This document shows, one piece after another, positions 7,833 to 15,447 of a stretch of 15,447 nt of DNA (positions are counted from its first letter, which is position 1; every line of letters starts with the position of its first letter). Source of the stretch: CAYWHE01 sp964458125 (GTDB lineage: Bacteria > Bacteroidota > Bacteroidia > AKYH767-A > OLB10). A model generated the notes under the pieces. That model ran no database searches. It saw nothing but the letters and a program-made list of their open reading frames with translations, and was not told the DNA's origin. Where the stretch lies: the NCBI GenBank assembly GCA_964458125.1, contig CAYWHE010000085.1, forward strand, positions 1 to 15,447, read 5' to 3'. The position numbers were made by a program, and so were the translations under genes.

Positions 7833-7859
7833 TTGTCCCTCCATGGCAACCTATTTTTG
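7833..7859 (+). promoter_or_regulatory. Promoter (-33/-7 type) of the giant surface-protein gene
   Basis: TTG (7833-7835), 16 bp, then TATTTTTG (7852-7859), an exact match to the Bacteroidota TAnnTTTG -7 box. Transcription would start near 7866, giving a leader of about 88 nt before the ATG at 7954. Position, consensus and spacing agree, which makes this the best complete promoter in the window. Confidence 0.6.
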
Positions 7860-7953
7860 GATGGTCACCGAAAAGTGAGTGATTAAAAACCGGGGACAAA
7901 ATCAAATCTTATGCCAAACCGTTACCGAAGCAAAAAAAAACTCTATTAATCCA

Positions 7954-10900
7954 ATGAAAAAAACAGTACAACATTCAACACGCTCCCTGAAACCAAGCTT
8001 CCTCCATTGGACAGGCATCATTATCGCTATCTGCCTGGCGATTTCACGCTCCTCTACAGCGCAAACGTATACGCCTAAGAGTTATTGGACTTTCAACGGC
8101 CCGCAGGTCAACAAGGATTCCATGAATGTGTCCAACCTGGATTTCACCACCTACGCCTGCAATTACCAGGTGAACAACGGTCTCGTTGGCAAATGCCTGA
8201 CCCTGGAGAACAATCCCAGCCTGATCAATGCAGGCATCATCAACCTGGATTCGGCATTTACCATCGAATTTATTTTCAAACCCGGGTATAAATTCAACCA
8301 GGCATCCCTATTTGCAAGAATGGACAATGCCGTTGGCGGCACGATGGGTGAGGATTACATTTCCTTTACCACCCGCTCCAAGACCCCTTCCGGATCCATC
8401 ATCAATGATGATCTCCGCGTCAGCTTTGACGGGATCGGCCGTAAATCCCTCGGCTATTATGTAGATGGCAACTGGCACCATATCGTATTTAAATACAATG
8501 CTGTCACCGGCTCAAAGGAAATATGGGTGGATGCACAGCTCCCCCCCGGCTTTTCCAAAACCATTGCACTGGGCCTGATTGATACGCCGGTAAATGCAGA
8601 CAAAACACTCATCTTCGAACATACCGTTTATTATGTTCAGTATTTTGGCGACCTCGATGAAATTGCGGTATACAACAAATCGCTTCCTTCCACACTTATC
8701 TATAAACATTACCTGGAAGTCATGGCCGGCAGTTCTTACAGCTTTAACAATGTCAGTCTCACACTTCCGGCTACCAGCCCGACAACGGCCGGTATTGACA
8801 TTAACGAATATCCTCCCGGGCATCCCAATGTAACGCAGACATCCATTCAGCAGCTTCGCACCTATCCGCAGCCCCGTTACAAAACAGGGCACACGCTGAT
8901 GCGCAATTTCAACTGGATGGATCCTACTTATATGTCGGGATGGACACAACCCAATATTACGTATGCCCAATCCGTTACCAACAGCGTTGAAATCATTTAT
9001 GAGATGGCCAAAAACTGGAATTACTATCTCGTGGCAACGGCCAATACTTCCGGTTTTGCCTACTATAATGACACGACCAAGCAGCCCGGCGCCTGGGTCA
9101 AGCTCTGTAACCAGAACCCCCAGCTCCCCTGCCAGGCCATTACCTTCTGGCCACAGACCAATCCTGCCGATATCGGCAGGGCCTCGACCGTTCCTTATAT
9201 CTGGTCCTTAAACCTTCCTGCCAATCATTACCTGCGTAATGCCAATGGCAACTTTATCGACCCTTATGGAAATGTAACAACCAACAAATACTGGAGTCCG
9301 ACACGTCCGCTTGACTCCATTTATTATGACGGACAGGCCCAGCGCTTCTACCTCACCCATCTCCTGAGCGCACTGACGCGTCCGCTGAACATCATTAATG
9401 AAAATGCAGAAGTTATTCCGCTCCTTCAACCTTCGGCCATGAGCCAGGATCCGGCAGTTATGGCCGATAAAAACGCTTCCGGTCTCGACTGGCAGACCTA
9501 TTTTGGCAACCGAAAGGAAAGAGCATCCTCCTATTATAAGAACCAGTTTATGAGTCTTCCCGGCCTCAGCAATACCATTTACAGTGAGTATTCGGTTGAC
9601 GGACAGCAGGACTGGAGGCCCAAATACAGCGAAGCCCGGAAATCGAATACCATGGTCAACGGCCAGTATTATTCCACTCCTGACTTCTATCCCCGCTGGC
9701 CAAATAACTGGCGTTACTGGCAGAGCGCATGGCACGGCTGGCAATGGATTGTCGACTGCAGAAAAAATGAACTCGCTGTTGGCGATAAACTTTATTCGCC
9801 CTTTGTCGCAGCCGGATGGGACCTGGATGAGGAAAAAAACATTCGGCCCGCCCAATGGCTTGGATTGTTAAAAGCGCTGGGTATGACAGGTGCTGAATTC
9901 TATTATTCCGCATTCTTTAACCTGAATTTCCCCATGTCAAATCCTGCCAACTATACCTGGCAGGCCGCCATGCCTTCTTATGCACAGGCCATCACCAGCC
10001 GTTACGAAGACATTCTTCGCAATGGCACGCTCATGGATGGCGATGTCGGCAATTCCTATATCAATCCGACTGCACCGGGATATGCGTTTAAAACCGGCGA
10101 TTTGCGTAAATTAGTGGTTATCCGGAAACATAACACGTCAAACAAATATGCCATTACAGGTACGATTCAGCCAAACAACAACATGCTTGGCGGTGCCGAA
10201 CTGGAGAGTGTTGCCAAAATCACCTTAAGCGGACAAACCCTGAAATTCAAAGTTAGAAGGCAAGGCAGTACTTATATATATGACAACACCAATCCGTCCA
10301 GCCCTGTGTTTTACCAGCTGGATGAGTGGCATGAAGCCTCCCACCCGAGCCGGTGGAGCCAGGATTTTAATGTGGACGCAGAACTATATGAAAATTCAAA
10401 TCCTTCCTTTGTCATCAAAACGCAGGTTCCTGCCGGTACCCCTTCGGGTGATTATACAAATTTCACCAGTTACGTAACCTATCCTGATACAGCAACGGTA
10501 TTAAACCCTTTCACCTATTCCTTTACTCCCCGCATTTCAGGTAACAGTACCTATTATTTATGGGTGCGTGCCCGGAGCCGGAATGGTGCAGCCACCGGTG
10601 TAGCCATATCGGTTGATGGCGGTTCGGCCCAGACCATCGGATGCGTAACCGATACGGCATGGACGTGGTTCCGTTTTGATGCATGCAGTCAGCAACCCAT
10701 ACATTACAACAGTTTAAGCCTTCAAAATCATACCATCAGCTTTTCACCGGCCAACGCCAAATTTGAACTGGACCGATTCATGCTGACGACCAATCCGAAC
10801 CTCATCCTGAATCCTGCACCTGCCACATGTTCGGCCGGTGTGGCGACCATTACCGCAAATGGTCCGACAACCATCTGCCAGGGCGCCAATGTAATATTGA

Positions 10901-13900
10901 CAGCCAGCAGCGGGCAAAGCTATTTATGGTCCAATGGAAAAACAACACAGTCCATCACGGTTACTTCCAGCGGCTCCTATTCGGTTGCCGTTGGCCAGGC
11001 CGGTGGTTGTTCAGCTTCTTCCGTACCGGTAACCATTACCGTTTCCAATCCCGTGGCAACCGTCACGGCAGGCGGACCAACAACGTTCTGCCAGGGAGGA
11101 TCCGTTCTGCTGACCGCCAACCCGGGTGCATCCTATGTTTGGACCAATGGAGCGACAACTCAAAGTATAACCGCAACCACCAGTGGAAATTATGGTGTTA
11201 AAGTCACCAATGCCGGCGGATGCTCGGCCAATTCTACGCCCGTAGCGGTCACCGTCAGTTCAACTCCGTCGGCAACTATTACCGCCAGCGGACCGGTCAA
11301 TTTTTGCCAGGGAGGAAGCGTGACGCTTACTGCTGGTAACGGCTCCAGTTACCTGTGGTCACCTGGAAATCAAACCACTCAATCCATCACGGTCACGACA
11401 TCAGGAAGTTATACCGTTAAAATCACCAATGCCGGCGGATGTTCCGCAACTTCTTCACCTGTTGTGGTATCCGTTACTTCCACCCCGGTTGCAACCATTA
11501 CCGCAAGCGGAAACACCAATAACCTCTGTCCCGGAAGCACCGTGCAGTTGACGGCCAGCAGCGGGCAAAGCTATACATGGTCAAACGGAAAAACAACGCA
11601 GTCGATTTCGGTGAATTCGGCCGGAAGTTATTCTGTGGCTGTAAATATGGGTGGCGGATGCCTGGCCACCTCAAATCCGCTGGTGGTTACCTATGCCGGT
11701 AATCCTGTTGCCACCATTACAGCCGGCGGTCCGACTACCTTCTGCCAGGGCGGAAGTGTAACGCTTACCGCTGCCCAGGGAAGTTCTTACCTGTGGACAA
11801 CCGGGGCCACCACGCAAGCCATCACGGCAGTCACATCCGGCAGCTACGGTGTGACGGTAACGTCCGCTTACGGTTGTACCGCTGCAGCAAGTCCGGTAAC
11901 GGTATCTGCCAACGGAACCATTAATGCCACTGTAACGGCTTCAGGGCCCACCACGTTTTGCCAGGGTGGATCCGTTACCCTCACCGCCAGTCAGGGAACA
12001 GGTTATTACTGGTATCCGTCCGGGCAAACGACACAGTCCATCAACGCCACCACGTCCGGGTTTTATTATGTGGTGGTTACCGGTAACGGTGGTTGTACAG
12101 GCTCTTCCTCCATCAAACAGGTAACCGTAAATGCGGTACCATCCGCCATCATTACGCCGGGCGGCTCAACGGTTATCCCGCAAGGACAGTCCGTTACCCT
12201 GACCTGCTCTGCGGCAGACGGTTATTTATGGTCACCGGGAGGCCAGCTGACACAGGCCATAACGGTGCATGACAGCGGCTTTTACGCGGTCACGGCCTTC
12301 AGCCAGAATGGTTGCGCGGCCACTTCGGCTCCGGTTCATGTAACCTATGCTACGGCAACAGCGGTTATCACGCCAGGTGGTCCCACCAGCATCTGCTCCG
12401 GTGAACAGGTTCTGCTAACGGCAAGCAACGGAGTTTCTTACCTGTGGTCAACCGGTGAAACAACCAAATCAATCACCGTGAACAGCGGCGGTACGTATCA
12501 GGTTATAGTGACTGACGCCGGCGGGGGCGTTTCCACCGCAAGCATACTGATTACCGAAAACAGCAAACCGCTCGAGCCCTCCATCATTGTATCCTATTTA
12601 CCGGGCACAGCCTACCAGCTTACGGCCTATGAGCCATCGGCACTCAGCTACCTGTGGTCCAGCGGCTCAACGTCTCAGACCATTACGGTAAGCAGCCCGG
12701 GGAACTATACGGTGAAGGCCATCAATGGATTTGGCTGCAGCACCAACAGCCAGCTCATCGCTGTTCCTTCACCGGTAAACGGTTCCTGTACGGCTACCAA
12801 TATGCTGACAGCATACAATATCCTGGATACATCGGCAACCCTGGAGTGGAACCCGGCTATCACCGGAACTTCCTTCAAAATTATATACTATGAAAAAGGA
12901 TCGGTAAACTTCCAGATCAAATCCGTGTCGGGCACTTCATACAAAACGGATATCACCGGTCTTCAACCCGGAAAAACCTACCGCTGGTTTGTACAAACCA
13001 TCTGCCCAACCGGATCCTACTACAGCCCTGTCGCATACTTCAATACGCTTGACGGCCCGCTCAATTGCGGAAGTACACCGCAAAATCCTTTTACGGTTAA
13101 TGTCCGTGCGAGATCAGCCGAAGTACGTTGGTATGCTACCGATGCCGACCAGTTTACCGTACGATACCGGCAGACCGGAACAACACCGTACACCACCAAA
13201 ACAGTAACTGGCGCTCCTTTCCAGCAGGGATTCTTCCGGATCAACGGACTGATTCCAAACACTACCTATGAATGGAGCGTTCAGTCTTTCTGCAATGGCG
13301 TGAACAGTTTGTATTCGAAAACCGTCGTATTTCAAACACTGGACGAATGCCCCATGCCCGTGAATATTTATAACAGCGCCGCAACTAACACAACAGTTAC
13401 GCTACATTGGGATGCCGGAAACCCGGCGGATACCATGAAGATCAGGTTTTACGAAAAAGGAACCACCGATTACCAGTACAGGCTCGTGCCCTGTCAGCCG
13501 GTTAACCCGGGATACCTGATATTGAAAAACCTTAAGCCTCAGACCACCTATGTGTTTTCCGTGAAGGGAAAATGTTCCTGGGGAAATTCGGTTTATTCCA
13601 ATGAACAGGAATTTATAACCCTGGCGAATCCCAATATACCCATCTCCAATGACCCGGATGATGAACTGAAACTGATCGGTTATCCGAATCCGGCAACCTC
13701 TGCATTCAATTATGGTTTCCTTTCAGATGATGAAGGTGCATATACCGTAAATGTATGTGATATGACCGGCAGGGTCCTCTTCAGCGAAAGTGGAACGGCC
13801 TCCAGGGGAATCAACGGAGGCTCCCTGAACGTTGAACAGATGGCTAATGGTTTATATACGCTGGTGCTGGAGAAAAAAGCCCAGGTAAGCCGGTTTAAGT

Positions 13901-13914
13901 TTTCAGTACATTAA
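7954..13914 (+). CDS. Giant secreted multidomain protein: LamG-like, unassigned core, CBM-like, 9 Ig-like, 3 FN3, T9SS sorting domain
   Basis: I choose the ATG at 7954 (1986 residues) because a signal peptide starts there: basic MKKTVQHSTR, hydrophobic IIIAICLAI (22-30), likely cleavage at STA-Q (36/37). The in-frame GTG at 7879 would bury it. In order: a LamG/concanavalin-like domain (about 43-256, ending LDEIAVYNKSLPS); a large central region (about 283-780) rich in Trp and Tyr that I cannot name; and a beta-sandwich (about 790-955) resembling carbohydrate-binding modules, with YYLWVRARSRNG and FELDRFML. Nine Ig-like repeats of about 72 residues follow (963-1609), then three FN3 domains (1610-1903) and a type A T9SS sorting domain (about 1905-1986) with YPNPATSAF, VCDMTGRVL and GLYTLVLEK. 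It should be exported by Sec and then the type IX system to the cell surface. A polysaccharide-binding or -degrading role, or adhesion, is inferred from domain types only; no catalytic site is proven. Confidence 0.93.
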   Translation: MKKTVQHSTRSLKPSFLHWTGIIIAICLAISRSSTAQTYTPKSYWTFNGPQVNKDSMNVSNLDFTTYACNYQVNNGLVGKCLTLENNPSLINAGIINLDSAFTIEFIFKPGYKFNQASLFARMDNAVGGTMGEDYISFTTRSKTPSGSIINDDLRVSFDGIGRKSLGYYVDGNWHHIVFKYNAVTGSKEIWVDAQLPPGFSKTIALGLIDTPVNADKTLIFEHTVYYVQYFGDLDEIAVYNKSLPSTLIYKHYLEVMAGSSYSFNNVSLTLPATSPTTAGIDINEYPPGHPNVTQTSIQQLRTYPQPRYKTGHTLMRNFNWMDPTYMSGWTQPNITYAQSVTNSVEIIYEMAKNWNYYLVATANTSGFAYYNDTTKQPGAWVKLCNQNPQLPCQAITFWPQTNPADIGRASTVPYIWSLNLPANHYLRNANGNFIDPYGNVTTNKYWSPTRPLDSIYYDGQAQRFYLTHLLSALTRPLNIINENAEVIPLLQPSAMSQDPAVMADKNASGLDWQTYFGNRKERASSYYKNQFMSLPGLSNTIYSEYSVDGQQDWRPKYSEARKSNTMVNGQYYSTPDFYPRWPNNWRYWQSAWHGWQWIVDCRKNELAVGDKLYSPFVAAGWDLDEEKNIRPAQWLGLLKALGMTGAEFYYSAFFNLNFPMSNPANYTWQAAMPSYAQAITSRYEDILRNGTLMDGDVGNSYINPTAPGYAFKTGDLRKLVVIRKHNTSNKYAITGTIQPNNNMLGGAELESVAKITLSGQTLKFKVRRQGSTYIYDNTNPSSPVFYQLDEWHEASHPSRWSQDFNVDAELYENSNPSFVIKTQVPAGTPSGDYTNFTSYVTYPDTATVLNPFTYSFTPRISGNSTYYLWVRARSRNGAATGVAISVDGGSAQTIGCVTDTAWTWFRFDACSQQPIHYNSLSLQNHTISFSPANAKFELDRFMLTTNPNLILNPAPATCSAGVATITANGPTTICQGANVILTASSGQSYLWSNGKTTQSITVTSSGSYSVAVGQAGGCSASSVPVTITVSNPVATVTAGGPTTFCQGGSVLLTANPGASYVWTNGATTQSITATTSGNYGVKVTNAGGCSANSTPVAVTVSSTPSATITASGPVNFCQGGSVTLTAGNGSSYLWSPGNQTTQSITVTTSGSYTVKITNAGGCSATSSPVVVSVTSTPVATITASGNTNNLCPGSTVQLTASSGQSYTWSNGKTTQSISVNSAGSYSVAVNMGGGCLATSNPLVVTYAGNPVATITAGGPTTFCQGGSVTLTAAQGSSYLWTTGATTQAITAVTSGSYGVTVTSAYGCTAAASPVTVSANGTINATVTASGPTTFCQGGSVTLTASQGTGYYWYPSGQTTQSINATTSGFYYVVVTGNGGCTGSSSIKQVTVNAVPSAIITPGGSTVIPQGQSVTLTCSAADGYLWSPGGQLTQAITVHDSGFYAVTAFSQNGCAATSAPVHVTYATATAVITPGGPTSICSGEQVLLTASNGVSYLWSTGETTKSITVNSGGTYQVIVTDAGGGVSTASILITENSKPLEPSIIVSYLPGTAYQLTAYEPSALSYLWSSGSTSQTITVSSPGNYTVKAINGFGCSTNSQLIAVPSPVNGSCTATNMLTAYNILDTSATLEWNPAITGTSFKIIYYEKGSVNFQIKSVSGTSYKTDITGLQPGKTYRWFVQTICPTGSYYSPVAYFNTLDGPLNCGSTPQNPFTVNVRARSAEVRWYATDADQFTVRYRQTGTTPYTTKTVTGAPFQQGFFRINGLIPNTTYEWSVQSFCNGVNSLYSKTVVFQTLDECPMPVNIYNSAATNTTVTLHWDAGNPADTMKIRFYEKGTTDYQYRLVPCQPVNPGYLILKNLKPQTTYVFSVKGKCSWGNSVYSNEQEFITLANPNIPISNDPDDELKLIGYPNPATSAFNYGFLSDDEGAYTVNVCDMTGRVLFSESGTASRGINGGSLNVEQMANGLYTLVLEKKAQVSRFKFSVH
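10840..12780 (+). repeat. Nine tandem Ig-like repeats within the giant surface protein
   Basis: Repeats begin at 10840, 11053, 11269, 11488, 11707, 11923, 12142, 12358 and 12574, with spacing of 213-219 bp; the last is 207 bp. The consensus reads ATITASGPTTFCQGGSVTLT, then a variable turn, YLWSNGATTQSIT, SGSY, and GGCSA near the end. Two Cys per unit (in CQGG and GGC) probably form an intradomain disulfide. Repeats 1-6 keep both; 7-9 depart from this. Such repeats are common stalk elements in Bacteroidota surface proteins. Confidence 0.9.
12781..13623 (+). repeat. Three fibronectin type III domains within the giant surface protein
   Basis: Units at about 12781-13050, 13051-13341 and 13342-13623 share an N-terminal Cys (CTATNML, CGSTPQN, CPMPVNI), a strand with Trp (LEWNPA, VRWYA, LHWDA), ITGLQPGKTY/INGLIPNTTY/LKNLKPQTTY, a second Cys (TICPTG, SFCNGV, GKCSWG) and a closing FNTL/FQTL/FITL. 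They act as a linker between the Ig-like stalk and the sorting domain. Confidence 0.85.
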
Positions 13915-13928
13915 AAAACTCAAACATG

Positions 13929-13967
13929 AAGATGCCCCGTTACGCCTGATGCGTAACGGGGCATCTT
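13929..13967. terminator. Strong bidirectional hairpin terminator between convergent T9SS cargo genes
   Basis: A perfect 17-bp stem, AAGATGCCCCGTTACGC (13929-13945) and its complement (13951-13967), has a CTGAT loop. It lies between the stop of the giant protein (13914) and the stop of the minus-strand gene (13990). T-tracts directly after the stem are short in both directions, but A- and T-rich sequence flanks it, so termination in both directions is likely. Confidence 0.85.
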
Positions 13968-13989
13968 GTTAAATGCCGAACTTATTTAT

Positions 13990-15447
13990 TCAATAAACAA
14001 CCTTGGAGGCTACTTTCTTCTGTGAGTTTTCAATAACTACAAAATAAACCCCCTTATTCATATGAACGGGTATGGTAAAGGTATTTACACCCGGGAAGCC
14101 TGCATTTCCGGATTTGCTCACCAGGGTCCTGCCCAGGATATCCACAACCGAATAGGTAAATGATTCATGACTGTCGTAATGGAACATCACCTGCATGGCA
14201 TTGGAACTGTAAGCCGGGTTGACGTAGTCGATGGCAAATTTTCCATCCTGCATTAATTTGACAGGGACCAGTTTGGAATAACTGCTGTTTCCCTGAATGT
14301 CGGTCGTGGACAAGCGGTAATATTGCAATCCTTCCACCGGGTGAAAATCATATGTTTCATAATCGAGGATGGAGGAACTGGGACCTTTACTGAGCAATTT
14401 ACCGATGAAATCAAATTCGGTTCCATTCACCGTTCTTTCAACCGTGAAGAAATCATTATCGATTTCAGAAGCCGTACTCCAATAAACTTTTACCTTATCA
14501 TTGATCAGTTTGGCATCAAAATTCAGCAGTTCAATCGGAAGCGGTTGTGAGGAGTTGGACAATACCCAGGGGCCGTCGAACAGGGAAAGACCATTCATCA
14601 CAACAGTATTGGTAGCCGCCGTATGCGTATAGGCATTGGCAAACACCCTCCAGCCCGGATTGCCGTTGCCGTTGGGGTTTTCCCAGCGCTGGGGCTTGAG
14701 GGTATTATCCACGGCGCCGGCAGCGGTTGGCCGCTCGGCAGTGGTAATGGTAAAGGTCAGGTTGGCCGTTCCGGAAGGGCCGGTTTTGTTGATCTGCCAG
14801 AACCGGTCGGCTACATTCTGTATGGTCAGATCGTTTCCGGTAGCCAAATCCCGCATGTGTGTGACCGTTCCGGGCAGCGTGGCATTGTTGGCATAGGGCG
14901 TATTGTCAGATGCAGTCGGGAATGTTCCTACAGTCACATAGTCCATCTGTCCGGCCGTCTGGTTGACCATAAACGGAATATACGTTCCTGTAGCGGTACC
15001 AAACGGGAACAGGTGATTACCCGTCATGGTGCCTAAATTTTTTCTCAGGTTTCCATATACCGTCGGAACATCATCACTGAGAATCCATCCTGAAGTTCTG
15101 GAAATGGAAGCTGTCTGCGGGTTGTTAACGGACATTGTCCGCAGGTTCAGATCCAGATAACCAGCGGTCATAATCAGGAAAGAATCCACATTGGCATTCA
15201 GTCCCATGATCACACCCTGTGTGCCAATGGCTCCCGTTTTATTGACCGTCAGTTCATTGAAAGTGGTCACGTTGGCTCCGCCAATATCCTGGTTGAGACT
15301 GGCATTGCTGAACGTCACATTGCTGTAACCGGCCACAAAGGTGCCGTGATTGACCCAACGCCCGGCCGTAGTGGCTCCGTTACCCGTGATGTTAATCGGG
15401 TACTTGCCGTAAGGACGCTTGAAATGGAAGGTGATGTTGGGACGGTA
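13990..15447 (-). CDS. T9SS type A sorting domain-containing secreted protein (5' end beyond window)
   Basis: The frame is open from the stop at 13990 to the window edge at 15447 (485 residues seen). The codon at 15336 that could be read as a start is an internal GTG: the frame continues upstream through YRPNITFHFKRPYGKYPI. The visible part has a repetitive beta-rich region (TFNELTVNKTGAIG, MTAGYLDLNLRTMSV) typical of Bacteroidota secreted proteins, then a domain with NVADRFWQINKTGPSG. Next comes the common LPIELLNFDAKL module with STASEIDNDFFTVERT, and a C-terminal type A sorting domain (about the last 75 residues: DILGRTLVSKSG, MNKGVYFVVIE, KVASKVVY). It is predicted to leave the cell through the type IX system. 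No catalytic motif is visible, so adhesion, matrix or an unknown role are all possible. It is convergent with the giant protein gene, so the two are not co-transcribed. Confidence 0.92.
   Translation of the reverse strand, partial: YRPNITFHFKRPYGKYPINITGNGATTAGRWVNHGTFVAGYSNVTFSNASLNQDIGGANVTTFNELTVNKTGAIGTQGVIMGLNANVDSFLIMTAGYLDLNLRTMSVNNPQTASISRTSGWILSDDVPTVYGNLRKNLGTMTGNHLFPFGTATGTYIPFMVNQTAGQMDYVTVGTFPTASDNTPYANNATLPGTVTHMRDLATGNDLTIQNVADRFWQINKTGPSGTANLTFTITTAERPTAAGAVDNTLKPQRWENPNGNGNPGWRVFANAYTHTAATNTVVMNGLSLFDGPWVLSNSSQPLPIELLNFDAKLINDKVKVYWSTASEIDNDFFTVERTVNGTEFDFIGKLLSKGPSSSILDYETYDFHPVEGLQYYRLSTTDIQGNSSYSKLVPVKLMQDGKFAIDYVNPAYSSNAMQVMFHYDSHESFTYSVVDILGRTLVSKSGNAGFPGVNTFTIPVHMNKGVYFVVIENSQKKVASKVVY

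Larger units (their letters stand above)
7515..7953. other. Long non-coding region upstream of the giant surface-protein gene
   Basis: I see no convincing reading frame between the metK terminator and the start of the large gene. The stretch holds three consecutive short inverted repeats (7580-7688) and a promoter at 7833-7859, each listed separately. It also contains the palindromes ATTTTTAAAAAT (7590-7601) and TTCCGGAA (7733-7740). No tRNA-like fold or known riboswitch was recognised. Confidence 0.6.

Noticed and set aside
7879..7953. GTG at 7879 as start of the giant protein gene
   Set aside because: It would place 25 mostly polar residues before a clear signal peptide starting at the ATG at 7954, and it lies only about 13 nt after the predicted transcript start.
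10840..12780. CRISPR-like or non-coding tandem repeat array
   Set aside because: The 207-219-bp periodicity is fully in frame, diverged at the DNA level and explained by Ig-like protein domains.

Overview
The window is chromosomal DNA of a member of the Bacteroidota, probably a Chitinophaga/Sphingobacteria/Cytophaga-type organism. The reasons are: a short primary sigma factor without region 1.1; a GldA-type gliding-motility ABC ATPase; two secreted proteins with C-terminal type IX secretion (T9SS) sorting domains; genes lacking obvious Shine-Dalgarno sequences; and upstream motifs of the form TTG-N16-TAnnTTTG, which is the Bacteroidota -33/-7 promoter type. The genus cannot be fixed from the sequence alone.

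Layout. At the left edge (2-1234, +) is a geranylgeranyl-reductase-type FAD oxidoreductase that has lost only its first few codons to the window edge. It is followed by an unrecognised polytopic membrane protein (1340-2779, +). Two housekeeping genes lie on the minus strand: rpoD (2901-3764) and, upstream of it, rsgA (3991-4911). From a divergent intergenic region rsgA faces gldA (5029-5949, +). Next comes metK (6216-7466, +), preceded by a clear -7 box and closed by a textbook intrinsic terminator. A 487-bp non-coding stretch with three consecutive inverted repeats and a good promoter then leads into a giant secreted modular protein (7954-13914, +). This has a signal peptide, a LamG-like domain, a large unassigned domain with a possible barrel fold, a carbohydrate-binding-like beta-sandwich, nine Ig-like repeats, three FN3 domains and a T9SS sorting domain. 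A 17-bp perfect hairpin separates it from a convergent second T9SS cargo gene (13990-15447, -), which runs off the right edge.

How the parts relate. The left two thirds is mostly core metabolism and gene expression (sigma factor, ribosome-assembly GTPase, SAM synthetase) with no sign of horizontal transfer. The right third is accessory surface biology: two proteins built to cross the outer membrane through the type IX system and stay on the surface or be released. GldA belongs to the motility machinery of the same phylum, but no gldF or gldG is visible here. I found no tRNA, rRNA, CRISPR array, insertion sequence or prophage gene. The most interesting content is the giant protein: its unassigned central domain, its repeat array with rearranged cysteines, and the structured non-coding region in front of it.
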